A stretch of DNA of 64,000 nucleotides from Balaenoptera acutorostrata (GCF_949987535.1 NC_080067.1:50590910-50654909); one strand, 5' to 3'; shown: positions 23,548 through 35,109, counted from the first letter of the stretch. The notes: generated by a model from the sequence alone, not told the origin. Program-made: numbers and translations.

Positions 23548-26376
23548 AAGGTAGGAATATTTCCTTAAACAAGATGCAAAAGTCACAAGACTTCAGGAAG
23601 AAATAGAAAATATAAACAGACCAATCACAAGTAATAGAATTGAAAATGTAATTAAAAATCTTCCAACAAACAAAAGTTCAGGATCAGATGGCTTCACAGG
23701 CGAATTCTGTCAAACATTTAGAGAAGAGCTAACTCTGATCCTTCTCAAACTCTTCCAAAAAACTGCAGAGGAAGGAACACTCTCAAGCTCATTCTACAAG
23801 GTCACCATCACCCTGATACCAAAACCAGACAGAGATACCAGAAAAAAAGAAAATTACAGACCAACATCACTGATGAACATAGACACAAGGATTCTTCAAT
23901 ATATGCAAATCAGTCAATGTGACACACCATATAAACAAATTAAAGAATAAAAACCATATGATCAGCTCAATAGATGCAGAAAAAGCTTTTGACAAAACTC
24001 AACACCTATTTATGATAAAAACTCTCCAGAAAGTGGGCATAGAGAGAACCCACATCAACATAATAAAGCCATATATGACAAACCCACAGCAAACATCATT
24101 CTCAATGGTGAAAAACTGAAAGCATTTCCTCTAAGATCAGGAACAAGACAAGGATGTCCACTCTCGCCACTATTATTCAATATAGTTTTGGAAGTCTTAG
24201 TCACGGCAATCACAGAAGAAAAAGAAATAAAAAGAATACAAATTGGAAAAGAAGAAGTAAAACTGTCACTGTTTACATATGACATGATACTGTACTTAGA
24301 AAATCCTAAAGATGCCACCAGAAAACTACTAGAGCTAATCAATGAATTTGGTAAAGTTGCAGGACACAAAATTAATGCACAGAAATCTCTTGCATTCCTG
24401 TAGAATAACAACAAAAAATCAGAAAGAGAAATTAAGGAAACAATCCCATTTACCACTGCAACAAAAAGAATAAAATACCTAGGAATAAACCTACCTAAGG
24501 AGGCAAAAGACCTGTACTCAGAAAACTATAAGACACTGATGAATAAAATTAAAAAATGACACAAACAGATGAAGAGATATACCATGTTCTTGCATTGGAA
24601 GAATCAATATTGTGAAAATGACTATGCTACCCAAAGCAATCTACAGATTCAATGCAATCACTATCAAATTACCAATGGCATTTTTCACAGAACTAGAACA
24701 AAAATTTTACAATTTGTATGGAAACACAAAAGACCCCGAATAGCCAAAGCAATCTTGAGAAAGAAAAACAGAGCTGGAGGAATCAGGCTCCCTGACTTCA
24801 GACTATACTACAAAGCTACAGTAATCAAGACAGTATGTTACTGGCACAAAAACAGAAAGATAGATCAATGGAACAGGATAGAAAGCCCAGAGATAAACCC
24901 AGGTACCTTTGGTCAACTAATCTATGACAAAGGAGGCAAGGATATACAATGGAGAAAAGACAGTCTCTTCAATAAGTGGTGCTGGGACAGCTACATATAA
25001 AAGAATGAAATTAGAATGCTCCCTAACACCATGCACAAAAATAAACTCAAAATGGATTAGAGACCTAAATGTAAGACTGGACACTATAAAACTCTTAGAG
25101 GAAAACATAGGCAGAACACTCTTTGACATAAATCACAGCAAGATTTTTTTTGACCCACCTCATAGAGTAGTGAAAATAAAAACAAAAATAAACAAATGGG
25201 ACCTAATGAAACTTAAAAGCTTTTGCTCAGCAAAGAAAACCATAAACGAGATGAAAACAGAACCCTCAGAATGGGGGAAAATATTTGCAAATGAAGCAAC
25301 TGACAAGGGATTAATCTCCACAATATACAAACAGCTCATGCAGCTCAATATCAAGAAAACAAACAACCCAATCTAAAAATGGGCAGAAGACCTAAATAGA
25401 CATTTCTCCCAAGAAGACATACAGATGGCTAAAAAGCGTGTGAAAAGATGCTCAACATCACTAATTTTTAGAGAAATGCAAATCAAAACTACAGTGAGGT
25501 ATCACCTCATACTGGTCAGAATGGCCATCATCAAAAAATCTACAAACAATAAATGCTGGAGAGGGTGTGGAGAAAAGAAAACCCTTTTGCACTGTTGGTG
25601 GGAATGTAAACTGATACAGTCACTATGGAGAACAATACGGCGGTTCCTTAAAAAACTAAAAATAGAATTACCATATGATCCAGCAATCCCACTACTGGGC
25701 ATATACCCTAAGAAAATCATAATTCAAAAAGACACATGCACACCCCAATGTTCATTGCAATACTGTTTACGATAGCCAGGACATGGAAGCAATCTAAATG
25801 TCTACTGACAGATGAATAGATAAAGAAGATGAATGGATAAAGAAATCTAAATATAAAACCAATCTCCTATAGGGTTTGAGAAGGCATTCACCATATCCCT
25901 GAAAAGTATGCAAGTATACAAATGCAGTTGGATAATTTGTAGAGATGTGGATGCACCTAGAGTGTGTCATACAGAATGAAGTAAGAAAGAGAAAAACAAA
26001 TATTGTATATTGACACATATAAGTGGAATCTAGAAAAAATGGTAGAGATGAACTTATTTTCAGGGCAGGAATAGAGACGCAGACATAGAGAATAGACATG
26101 TGGACACAGAGGGGCAAGGGGGGTAGGGTGAATTGGGAAATTGGGATTGACATATATACACTACCATGTATAAAATAGATAGCTAGTGGGAACCTGCTAT
26201 ATAGAACAAGGAGATCAGCTCGGTGCTCTGTGGTGACCTAGATGGGTGGGATGGGGTGGGGGTGAGAGGGAGGTCCAAGAAGGAGGGAATATATGTAAAC
26301 ATATAGTTGATTCACTTCATGGTACAGCAGAATCTAAAACAACATTGTAAAGCAACTATATCCCAATTAAAAAAAA
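23548..26376 (+). mobile_element. 5'-truncated L1 (ORF2 3' two-thirds plus 3' UTR), broken
   Basis: Sense ORF2 begins near 'agaaatagaaaatataaacag'. It carries the reverse transcriptase blocks 'ggatcagatggcttcac' and 'ttcaatatagttttgg'. The position of the FADD active site reads FTYDM (near 24268-24282), so an active-site Asp is lost. The Cys-rich C-terminal block is at 25553-25605. The 3' UTR ends with a short A-run at about 26369-26377. An internal deletion removes sequence near 23890, where 'agacacaaggattcttcaat' is joined to 'atatgcaaatcagtcaatg'. Foreign sequence interrupts the copy at about 25815-25940. Frameshifts split it into frames of 71, 143, 150 and 116 codons. A shared aaatgaat at 23538-23545 and 26375-26382 may be a short target duplication. 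It cannot encode a working ORF2. Confidence 0.9.
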
Positions 26377-26404
26377 ATGAATGGTAATGGCCAATATTTC
26401 AGGA

Positions 26405-26453
26405 GATAGATGATAGATAGACAGATAGATTAGATAGATAGATAATGATAGAT
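26405..26453. repeat. (GATA)n microsatellite
   Basis: Interrupted GATA/GACA units immediately after an L1 tail. Confidence 0.9.
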
Positions 26454-28414
26454 TTTCTTTGAGAAATGTTAACAGAAGAGAGAAGGAATTTGTAGATCAG
26501 ATTTTCACATTTGATGGAGATATATATGGACCTCCATACCTATTGGCTGGACACATGGTTCTTCTTGGGGTAACTGTGAGAATTAAGACAGCAAAGATAG
26601 TTAAGTGCATTGCTGAGGGAAGCCCTGAACTTAAACACATAAATATTTAAGTATTGTTGAAAGATCTGCAGTATTGAAACAGGGTTTCATGAATATGTAC
26701 ATGGAAGTTTATGTTAGATTGTTAGAATGGAGTCTTCTGTTAACAGTGACAATGTAATAAAAGGAATAGTCAGTAGAACTAGTTAATTAATTGTTAGAGA
26801 AAGCTTAAAGTAAAGGGAAGAATAAAGTCAACAATATCTCCTCCTTGTGTGATTGGTACTTTCTGAAGGAGTAAACGCAGGAATAAGTGGTTTTGGAGTG
26901 AAAGGCTGACACGCAATTACTGAGCTAATTAAGAGTTTTCATTGGACTTTTGGGTTTCTACTGTTAGTAAGTTCTTGGACAACAGAACAAGGGAAAAAGT
27001 GCATCATCTTAATAACGATAATTTTTGAAAGGCTATAATCATTCAAAGTTTAGCATTTTTAGAAAAATAATATACAAACTAATTTGAGTACATTTATATT
27101 TACTTGCTTATTTTGCAACCTGTGATGACTGTTCATTTTTTTTATTTTTTACCATTTTGAAAATTATACAAAAAGTATTATTATTTGAGAAATGAAAATG
27201 CTGCAAAAGAAATAACTATTTGAAGTAAAATTGTAAATTTGTTCTTAAAAACCTATATATATGTATAAATATGTTTATCTAATAATTTTTGAAAATAAGA
27301 ATAAAGTATTTTCAAGTTGAAATACTTTACATAAGTAACACCTATAGTTAAATATATATATATAACTTAGGATATACAGAGCTCAACTGCAGTTTTGAAG
27401 GCACTTTTTCTTCTCACACTTCTAAGTCTTTGAGGTATGTGTAGATTTAATACTATTAACTGTAATCGCAATGTTCATCTAATTGTGTCAGTCTCTCTCA
27501 GTTCTTTAGCAAATATGCAGCCCTACTGAAAACCCTCTAAGAGCCAGCCCAATTAAGGAAGAGGGGAAAATGATTAAGGGCAGAAATTATATGAAACAGA
27601 ACCACAGAAATTCTGTATTCTCTCATGTGAAGAGTTTCACTTGATTCTGTTCCTCCATGAAGTAGAGTTCAGGAGATTCTTGATGGTTTTAATGTATTAG
27701 ACTTTGGAAAATATTTGTTCTTTTATTTCTGAGTAAGAGGTAAGAAATCATTTTATATTAAGATAAGTGATTTGTATTTATTATATTTATTTTCTATTTA
27801 TAATAATGATATTTCAATAGAATCACTCTTCTTTAGATGTCTTGAGGTATATACTAACTTGTTCATATATATATTTATACATTTTTTAATATGTCTTCAT
27901 GACTAAAGATTTCCTGCTTACAATGAGCCAAAATGTTAGAAGCACGTTTGTATTTTTTTACAGGAAAAATAAATAATACAAAACAAACTTTGAGAAAGCT
28001 AGAAAGCAAATCCTAGTCTTCATATACCTATCTTTGTTAAGCACATTTGCCTGCTTTTTTTCCCCTATTCATTATTAAAGCTTTTTTCAACACTCCTTCT
28101 TCTCCTCTCAGGGTCTATATAGTCTGTACAGCCATAAACTTTGTAGGTCACCAAATTAATTATTTTCATTCTCCAATTCATCATCTATCTCATTGTTGAT
28201 TGTCCTAAAATAACATGGTGTGCTCATTTGATGTTCATTTTTAGGAGTGAAATGATTGTAATCCATTTCCCTTTTATAGTGTTTTAAGAAACATGTTTCT
28301 TAATTATATTTGAGCAGAGCAATGAAAAAAGGATTTGAACAATTTGTAGAAATAGTATTTTAATGAAAAATCCTCTGAATGAAATGTGGCAATTTCTGAT
28401 ATAGTTATTTAACA
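26454..28414. other. No gene seen
   Basis: Very AT-rich sequence without recognisable coding or repeat features. Confidence 0.55.
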
Positions 28415-28645
28415 ACAGAGTGCTCACTATGAATGGTGGGCACGTTCTTGATACTTTATAGGTATTGAATCTTTACAATGATTTTTTGGAGTAGATGCTG
28501 ATACTATCCACATTTTACAGACAAAATTGAGACACAGAGATGTTAGGTAATTTTCTCAAGGTCACACAGCCAGTGTGTGTCCATGCCAGGATTTAACTCT
28601 AGACAACTTGGGTCCAGATTTCCTATGCTGTGCTGCCTTTCCAGT
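28415..28645 (-). repeat. MIR SINE, antisense
   Basis: On the plus strand the antisense MIR order is clear: 'tactatccacattttacagac', 'aaattgagacacagagatg', 'ttctcaaggtcacacagccag' and 'gccaggatttaactctag'. It is among the best-preserved MIR copies in this window. Confidence 0.85.
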
Positions 28646-28884
28646 GAAGTGCCTTCCATTCTACTTCATTTAGTGTTTTCATAAAAATTAACAGGTGATT
28701 GTTAAGGAAAAACTGTGCTGCTCCTATACTACTCACACAGAATAGTTCTGTGACCAGACGGATGGGTTTTACAGACATCAAGTAATCTTGCAACAGGAGC
28801 TGGGTGTTCTACACTTTAACTCAATTCTAACGCTATCTATCTGGAGATAGCAAAAGATTCCACAGGTTAAGGCCTTAGTCTTAC

Positions 28885-29071
28885 AAAACTCCCCCTTTTC
28901 CTTTCTTCTGCTTACTATTGGTTTAGCTTGATTTTTTTTAAGATTCTTAAGGTGGAACCTGAGATCATTGATCTGAGATCTTTCTTTCTATTATAATCAG
29001 TTTTATAAATTTCCCTCTACCTACTGCTTTAACTGCATCCTACAAATATTGATATTTTGTCTTGTGTTTTT
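28885..29071 (-). mobile_element. Old L1, 3'-side piece left of the young L1 insertion
   Basis: Antisense ORF2 of an old L1: 'cttaaggtggaacctgagatc', 'attgatctgagatctttc', 'tttccctctacctactgctt' and 'gcatcctacaaatattgat'. It continues directly at 35125 after the young L1 is removed. Positions 29057-29071 (ttgtcttgtgttttt) are the left copy of the young element's target duplication. Confidence 0.85.
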
Positions 29072-29175
29072 TTTTGTTTTTTTTTTTAATGTCTGAAACA
29101 TTTATATTAACATATTTCCATACAAATAACCCAATGAAAGTTTAGTATTAGTTGTTTTGTTTGTTTTTTTATACT
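29072..29175 (-). other. Extra 3' block and A-rich tail of the young L1
   Basis: In sense direction the usual end 'aataagaacctgcagtat' is followed by an A/C-rich run (aaaaaaacaaacaaaacaac). Next comes about 60 bases of non-repetitive sequence ending 'aatgtttcagacatt', and then a second A-rich tail reaching the target duplication. The older L1 copies in this window end differently (tgtactccaataaaaatt). The block is either a subfamily-specific 3' end or a transduced flank. Confidence 0.8.
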
Positions 29176-29358
29176 GCAGGTTCTTATTAGGCATCAATTT
29201 TATACACATCAGTGTATACATGTCAATCCCAATCGCCCAATTCAGCACACCACCATCCCCACCCCACCGCAGTTTTCCCCCCTTGGTGTCCATATGTCCA
29301 TTCTCTACATCTGTGTCTCAACTTCTGCCCTGCAAACTGGCTCATCTATACCATTTTT

Positions 29359-32300
29359 CTAGGTTCCACATACATGCATTAATATACGATATTTGTTTTT
29401 CTCTTTCTGACTTACTTCACTCTGTATGACAGTCTCTAGATCCATCCACGTCTCAACAAATGACTCAATTTCGTTCCTTTTTATGGCTGAGTAATATTCC
29501 ATTGTATATATGTACCACAACTTCTTTATCCATTCGTCTGTTGATGGGCATTTAGGTTGCTTCCATGACCTGGCTATTGTAAATAGTGCTGCAATGAACA
29601 TTCGGGTGCATGTGTCTTTTTGAATTACGGTTTTCTCTGGGTATATGGCCAGTAGTGGGATTGCTGGGTCATATGGTAATTCTATTTTTAGTTTTTTAAG
29701 GAACCTCCATATTGTTCTCCATAGTGGCTGTATCAATTTACATTCCCACCAACAGTGCAAGAGAGTTCCCTTTTCTCCACACCCTCTCCAGCATTTGTTG
29801 TTTGTAGATTTTCTGATGATGCCCATTCTAACAGGAGTGAGGTGATACCTCATTGTAGTTTTGATTTGCATTTCTCTAATAATTAGCGATGTTGAGCATC
29901 TTTTCATGTGCTTCGTGGCCGTCTGTATGTCTTCTTTGGAGAAATGTCTATTTAGGTCTTCTGCCCATTTTTGGATTGGGGTGTTTGTTTCTTTAATATT
30001 GAGCTGAATGAGCTGTTTATATATTTTGGAGATTAATCCTTTGTCCGTTGATTCATTTGCAAATATTTTCTCCCATTCTGAGGGTTGTCTTTTCGTCTTG
30101 TTTATGGTTTCCTTTGCTGTGCAAAAGCTTTGAAGTTTCATTAGGTCCCACTTGTTTATTTTTGTTTTTATTTCCATTACTCTAGGAGGAGGATCAAAAA
30201 AGATCTTGCTGTGATTTATGTCAAAGAGTGTTCTTCCTATGTTTTCCTCTAAGAGTTTTATAGTGTCCAGTCTTATATTTAGGTCTCTAATCCATTTTGA
30301 GTTTATTTTTGTGTATGGTGTTAGGGAGCATTCTAATTTCATTCTTTTACATGTAGCTGTCCAGTTTTCCCAGCACCACTTATTGAAGAGACTGTCTTTT
30401 CTCCATTGTATATCTTTGCCTCCTTTGTCATAGATTAGTTGACCATAGGTGCGTGGGTTAATGTCTGGGCTTTCTATCTTGTTCCATTGATCTATGTTTC
30501 TGTTTTTGTGCCAGTACCATATTGTCTTGATTACTGTAGCTTTGTAGTATAGTCTGAAGTCAGGGAGTCTGATTCCTCCAGCTCCATTTTTTTTGCCTCA
30601 AGACTGCTTTGGCTATTCGGGGTCTTTTGTGTCTCCATACAAATTTTAAGATGATTTGTTCTAGCTCCGTAAAAAATGCCATTGGTAATTTGATAGGGAT
30701 TGCATTGAATCTGTAGATTGCTTTGGGTAGTATACTCATTTTCACAATGTTGATTCTTCCAATCCAAGAACATGGTATATCTCTCCATCTGTTGGTATCA
30801 TCTTTAATTTCTTTCATCAGTGTCTTATAGTTTTCTGCATACAGGTCTTTTGTCTCCCTAGGTAGGTTTATTCCTAGGTATTTTATTCTTTTTGTTGCAG
30901 TGGTAAATGGGAGTGTTTCCTTCATTTCTCTTTCAGATTTTTCATCATTAGTGTATAGGAATGCAAGAGATTTCTGTGCATTAATTTTGTATCCTGCAAC
31001 TTTACCATATTCATTGATTAGCTCTAGCAGTTTTCTGGTGGCAGTTTTAGGATTCTCTATGTATAGTATCATGTCATCCGCAAACAGTGACAGCTTTACT
31101 TCTCCTTTTCCAATTTGTATTCCTTTTATTTCTTTTTCTTCTCTGATTGCCGTGGCTAGGACTTCCAGAACTATGTTGAATAATAGTGGTGAGAGTGGAC
31201 ATCCTTGTCTCGTTCCTGATCTTAGAGGAAATGCTTTCAGTTTTTCACCATTGAGAATGATGTTTGCTGTGGGTTTGTCATATATGGCCTTTATGATGTT
31301 GAGGTAGGTTCCCTCTATGCCCACTTTCTGGAGAGTTTTTATCAGAAATGGGTGTTGAATTTTGTCAAAAGCTTTTTCTGCATCTATTGAGATGATCATA
31401 TGGTTTTTATTCTTCAATTTGTTAATATGGTGTATCACATTGATTGATTTGCGTATATTGAAGAATCCTTGCATCCCTGGGATAAATCCCACTTGATCGT
31501 GGTGTATGATCCTTTTAATGTGTTGTTGGATTCTGTTTGCTAGTATTTTGTTGAGGATTTTTGCATCTATGTTCATCAGTGATATTGGTCTGTACTTTTC
31601 TTTTTTTGTAGTGTCTTTGTCTGGTTTTGGTATCAGGGTGATGGTGACCTCATAGAATGAGTTTGGGAGAGTTCCTTCCTCTGCAATTTTTTGGAAGAGT
31701 TTGAGAAGGATGGGTGTTAGCTCTTTTCTAAATGTTTGATAGAATTCACCTGTGAAGCCATCTGGTCCTGGACTTTTGTTTGTTGGAAGATTTTTAATCA
31801 CAGTTTCAATTTCATTACTTGTGATTGGTCTGTTCATATTTTCTGTTTCTTCCTGGTTCAGTCTTGGAAGGTTATACCTTTCTAAGAATTTGTCCATTTC
31901 TTCCAGGTTGTCCATTTTATTGGCATAAAGTTGCTTGTAGTAGTCTCTTAGGATGCTTTGTATTTCTGCGGTGTCTGTTGTAACTTCTCCTTTTTCATTT
32001 CTGATTTTATTGATTTGAGTCCTCTCCCTCTTTTTCTTGATGATTCTGGCTAATGGCTTATCAATTTTGTTTATCTTCTCAAAGAACCACCTTTTAGTTT
32101 TATTGATCTTTGCTATTGTTTTCTTTGTTTCTATTTCATTTATTTCTGCTCTGATCTTTATGATTTCTTTCCTTCTGCTAACTTTGGGTTTTGTTTGTTC
32201 TTCTTTCTCTAGTTTCTTTAGGAGTAAGGTTAAATTGTTTACTTGAGATTTTTCTTGTTTCTTTAGGTAGGCTTGTATAGCTATAAACTTCCCTCTTAGA

Positions 32301-33178
32301 ACTGCTTTTGCTGCGTCCCATAGGTTTTGTGTCGTCGTGTTTTCATTGTCATTTGTCTCTAGGTATTTTTTTATTTCCTGTTTGATTTCTTCAGTGATCT
32401 CTTGGTTATTTAGTAACGTATTGTTTAGCCTCCATGTGTTTGTCTTTTTTACGTTTTTTTCCCTGTAATTCATTTCTAATCTCATAGCGTTGTGGTCAGA
32501 AAAGATGCTTGATATGATTTCAATTTTCTTAAATTTACTGAGGCTTGATTTGTGACCCAAGATGTGATCTATCCTGGAGAATGTTCCGTGCACACTTGAG
32601 AAGAACGTGTAATCTGCTGTTTTTGGATGGAATGTCCTATAAATATCAATTAAATCTATCTGGTCTATTGTGTCATTTAAAGCTTCTGTTTCCTTATTTA
32701 TTTTCATTTTGGATGATCTGTCCATTGGTGTAAGTGAGGTGTTAAAGTCCCCCACTATTACTGTGTTACTGTCGATTTCCTCTTTTAGAGCTGTTAGCAG
32801 TTGCCTTATGTATTGAGGTGCTCCTATGTTGGGTGCATATATATTTTTAATTGTTATATCTTCTTCTTGGATTGATCCCTGGATCATTATGTAGTGTCCT
32901 TCCTTGTCTCTTGTAACATTCTTTATTTTAAAGTCTATCTTATCTGATATGAGTATAGCTACTCCAGCTTTCTTTTGATTTCCATTTGCATGGAATATCT
33001 TTTTCCATCCCCTCACTTTCAGTCTGTATGTGACCCTAGGTCTGAAGTGGGTGTCTTGTAGACAGCATATATATGGGTCTTGTTTTTGTATCCATTCAGC
33101 CAGTCTATGTCTTTTGGTTGGGGCATTTAATCCATTCACGTTTAAGGTAATTATCGATATGTATGTTCCTATGACCAT
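29359..33178 (-). pseudogene. L1 ORF2: LINE-1 ORF2 (endonuclease and reverse transcriptase), one frameshift
   Basis: ORF2p nicks target DNA and reverse-transcribes L1 RNA at the nick. From the ATG at 33178 the frame is open for 872 codons, to a stop at 30560. One extra base in an A8 run (30587-30594) causes the shift. The neighbouring frame is open from there through an ATG at 30342 to the stop at 29359, giving about 1,272 codons overall, the family's normal length. The N-terminal APE-like endonuclease keeps N13, Y114, N117, D144, N146, D204 and H229. The position of the catalytic Glu (E43 in human) is D42 (QDTHF). The reverse transcriptase active site is FADDM at F699-M703. The C-terminal Cys-rich motif C-x3-C-x7-H-x4-C (CWRGC...HCWWEC) is complete in the second frame. 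A product ending at the frameshift would retain both enzymatic domains but lack the Cys-rich end. Confidence 0.93.
30587..30594 (-). other. Frameshift site in ORF2 (A8 run)
   Basis: Sense-strand sequence here is ...ttgaggc then A8 then tggagctgg. The related copies at 24750 and 39070 (ttgagaaagaaaaacagagctgg type) show that one base fewer keeps the frame. The long A-run is a typical site for slippage by reverse transcriptase, polymerase or sequencing. Confidence 0.85.
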
Positions 33179-33236
33179 TTTCTTAATTGTTTTGGGTTTG
33201 TTTTTGTAGGTCCTTTTCTTCTCTTGTGTTTCCCAC

Positions 33237-34142
33237 TTAGAGAAGTTCCTTTAGCATTTGTTGTAGAGCTGGTTTGGTGGTGCTGAATTCTCTTAGCTTT
33301 TGCTTGTCTGTAAAGCTTTTGATTTCTCCATCAAATCTAAATGAGATCCTTGCTGGGTAGAGTAATCTTGGTTGTAGGTTCTTCCCTTTCATCACTTTAA
33401 GTATATCATGCCACTCCCTTCTGGCTTGCAGAGTTTCTGCTGAGAAATCAGCTGTTAACCTTATGGGAGTTCCCTTGTATGTTATTTGTCGTTTTTCCCT
33501 TGCTGCTTTCAATAATTTTTCTTTGTCTTTAATTTTTGCCACTTTGATTACTATGTGTCTTGGCGTGTTTCTCCTTGGGTTTATTCTGTATGGGACTCTC
33601 TGCGCTTCCTGGACTTGGGTGGCTATTTCCTTTCCCATGTTAGGGAAGTTTTCGACTATAATCTCTTCAAATATTTTCTCTGGTCCTTTCTCTCTCTCTT
33701 CTCCTTCTGGGACCCCTATAATGCGAATGTTGTTGCGTTTCATGTTGTCCCAGAGGTCACTTAGGCTATCTTCATTTCTTTTCATTCTTTTTTCTTTAGT
33801 CTGTTCCGCAGCAGTGAATTCCACCATTCTGTCTTCCAGGTCACTTATCCGTTCTTCTGCCTCAGTTATTCTGCTATTGATTCCTTCTAGTGTAGTTTTC
33901 ATTTCAGTTATTGTATTGGTCATCTCTGTTTGTTTGTTCTTTAATTCTTCTAGGTCTTTGTTAATCATTTCTTGCATCTTCTCAATCTTTGCCTCCATTC
34001 TTATTCCGAGGTCCTGGATCATCTTCACTATCATTATTCTGAATTCTTTTTCTGGAAGGTTGCGTATCTCCACTTCATTTAGTTGTTTTTCTGGGGTTTT
34101 TTCTTGTTCCTTCATCTGGTACAAAGCCCTCTGCCTTTTCAT
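33237..34142 (-). CDS. L1 ORF1: LINE-1 ORF1 protein (RNA-binding chaperone), intact
   Basis: ORF1p forms trimers that coat L1 RNA and act as a nucleic-acid chaperone in the retrotransposition particle. I place the start at the ATG at 34142, giving 301 residues beginning [13 protein letters not shown]. The frame is open 12 codons further up, but no ATG occurs there (34178 is GTG). Residues about 25-105 are charged and heptad-like, fitting the coiled coil. An RRM follows, with '[13 protein letters not shown]' as its first strand. The C-terminal domain contains '[14 protein letters not shown]' and ends '[11 protein letters not shown]'. Length is close to the usual mammalian size (about 300-340). 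No stop or frameshift is seen. A long open frame on the opposite strand (33463-34161) is a mirror of this gene. Confidence 0.93.
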   Translation of the reverse strand: MKRQRALYQMKEQEKTPEKQLNEVEIRNLPEKEFRIMIVKMIQDLGIRMEAKIEKMQEMINKDLEELKNKQTEMTNTITEMKTTLEGINSRITEAEERISDLEDRMVEFTAAEQTKEKRMKRNEDSLSDLWDNMKRNNIRIIGVPEGEEREKGPEKIFEEIIVENFPNMGKEIATQVQEAQRVPYRINPRRNTPRHIVIKVAKIKDKEKLLKAAREKRQITYKGTPIRLTADFSAETLQARREWHDILKVMKGKNLQPRLLYPARISFRFDGEIKSFTDKQKLREFSTTKPALQQMLKELL

Positions 34143-34282
34143 CTTCTCTATCTTTCTGTAACTGTGTTTTTGGTCCACAGGCTGCAGGATTGTAGTTTTT
34201 CTTGCTTCTGCTGTCTGCCCTCTGGTGGTTGAGGCTATCTAAGAGGCTTGATGGGAGGCTCTGGTGATGGGTAGAGCTGACT

Positions 34283-34432
34283 GTTGCTGTGGCGGTCAGA
34301 GCTCAGTAAAAGTTTAATCCACTTGACTGTTGATGGGTGGGGCTGGGTTCCCTCCCTGTTGCTGTGGCGGTCAGAGCTCAGTAAAACCTTAATCCACTTG
34401 ACTGTTGATGGGTGGGGCTGGGTTCCCTCCCT
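34283..34432 (-). repeat. Two 75-bp tandem repeats in the L1 5' UTR
   Basis: Copies at 34283-34357 and 34358-34432 both start gttgctgtggcggtcagagc on the plus strand. They differ at only about two or three positions (agtttaatcc against ccttaatcc). Exact period is 75. They lie 140-290 bp upstream of the ORF1 ATG. Confidence 0.95.
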
Positions 34433-35090
34433 GTTGGTTGTTTTGCCTGAGGCAACCCAACACTGGAGCCTACCCGTGCTCTTTGGTGGGGTTAATGGCA
34501 GACTCTGGGAGGGCTCACGCCAGGGAGAACTTCCCAGAACCTCTGCTGCCAGTTTCCTTATCCCCACGGTGAAACAGAGCCACCACCAGCCTCTGCAGGA
34601 GACCCCCCAACACCAGCAGGTAGGTCTGGTTCAGTCTCCCCCAGGGTCACTGCTCCTTCCCCTGGGTCCCGATGCACACATTACTTTGTGTGTGCCCTCC
34701 AAGAGTGGGGTCTCTGTTTCCCCCAGTCCTGTCAAAGTCCTGCAATCAATTCCCACTAGGCTTTAAAGTCTGATTCGCTAGGAATTCCTCCTCCCTTTGC
34801 CGGACCCCCAGGTTGGGAAGCCTGACGTGGGGCTCAGAACCTTCACTCCAGTGGGTGGACTTCTGTGGTATAAGTGTTCGCCACTCTGTGAGTCTCCCAC
34901 CCAGCAGTTATGGGATTTGATTTTACTCTGATTGCGCCCCTCCTACTGTCTCACTGTGGCTTCTCCTCTGTCCTTGGACATGTGGTATCCTCCTTGGTGA
35001 AGTCCAGGGTCGTCCGGTCAATGATTGTCCAGCAGCCAGTTGTGATTCTGGTGCTCTCGCAAGAGGGAGTGAGAGCACGTCCTTCTACTC

Positions 35091-35100
35091 CGCCATCTTG
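35091..35100 (-). promoter_or_regulatory. YY1-type site at the L1 5' end
   Basis: The minus strand reads caagatggcg about 10-20 bases inside the element's 5' end. In human L1 the same core near the start binds YY1 and helps set the transcription start. Confidence 0.7.
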
Positions 35101-35109
35101 GTTCGGATC

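Larger units (their letters stand above)
29072..35109 (-). mobile_element. Full-length young LINE-1, nearly intact
   Basis: This is a 6.0-kb L1 on the minus strand with all parts present: 5' UTR (about 35109-34143), ORF1 (34142-33237), a 58-base spacer (33236-33179), ORF2 (33178-29359, one frameshift), a 3' UTR, an extra 3' block and an A-rich tail at 29072-29087. A perfect 15-bp target duplication, ttgtcttgtgttttt, flanks it at 29057-29071 and 35110-35124. It sits inside an older L1 of the same orientation. Low decay, a long open ORF2 and the clean duplication show it is the most recent large insertion of the window. Whether it is fixed or polymorphic cannot be read from one sequence. Confidence 0.97.
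34143..35109 (-). promoter_or_regulatory. L1 5' UTR with internal promoter
   Basis: This is a GC-rich stretch of about 970 bp before ORF1, in contrast to the AT-rich surroundings. It begins, on the minus strand, at the element's 5' end with gaaccaagatggcggagtag. L1 5' UTRs act as RNA polymerase II promoters, often in both directions; that activity is inferred here from family knowledge. It contains a YY1-type core and two 75-bp tandem repeats, annotated separately. Confidence 0.85.

Noticed and set aside
24569..25376. Frames of 143 and 150 codons resembling reverse transcriptase C-terminal sequence
   Set aside because: They are pieces of ORF2 in a truncated, frameshifted L1, not separate genes.
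33463..34161. Open frame of 232 codons on the plus strand
   Set aside because: It is the exact mirror of L1 ORF1. The ORF1 codon pattern on the opposite strand keeps it open, and its predicted product is a low-complexity Ser/Phe/Ile-rich string.
34143..34178. Longer ORF1 with 12 extra N-terminal codons
   Set aside because: The upstream codon at 34178 is GTG; the first ATG in this frame is at 34142, and MKRQR... resembles the start usual for cetartiodactyl ORF1.
34284..34766. 160-codon plus-strand frame in the L1 5' UTR
   Set aside because: It begins with TTG and has no internal ATG. It contains the two 75-bp repeats in frame because 75 is a multiple of three.
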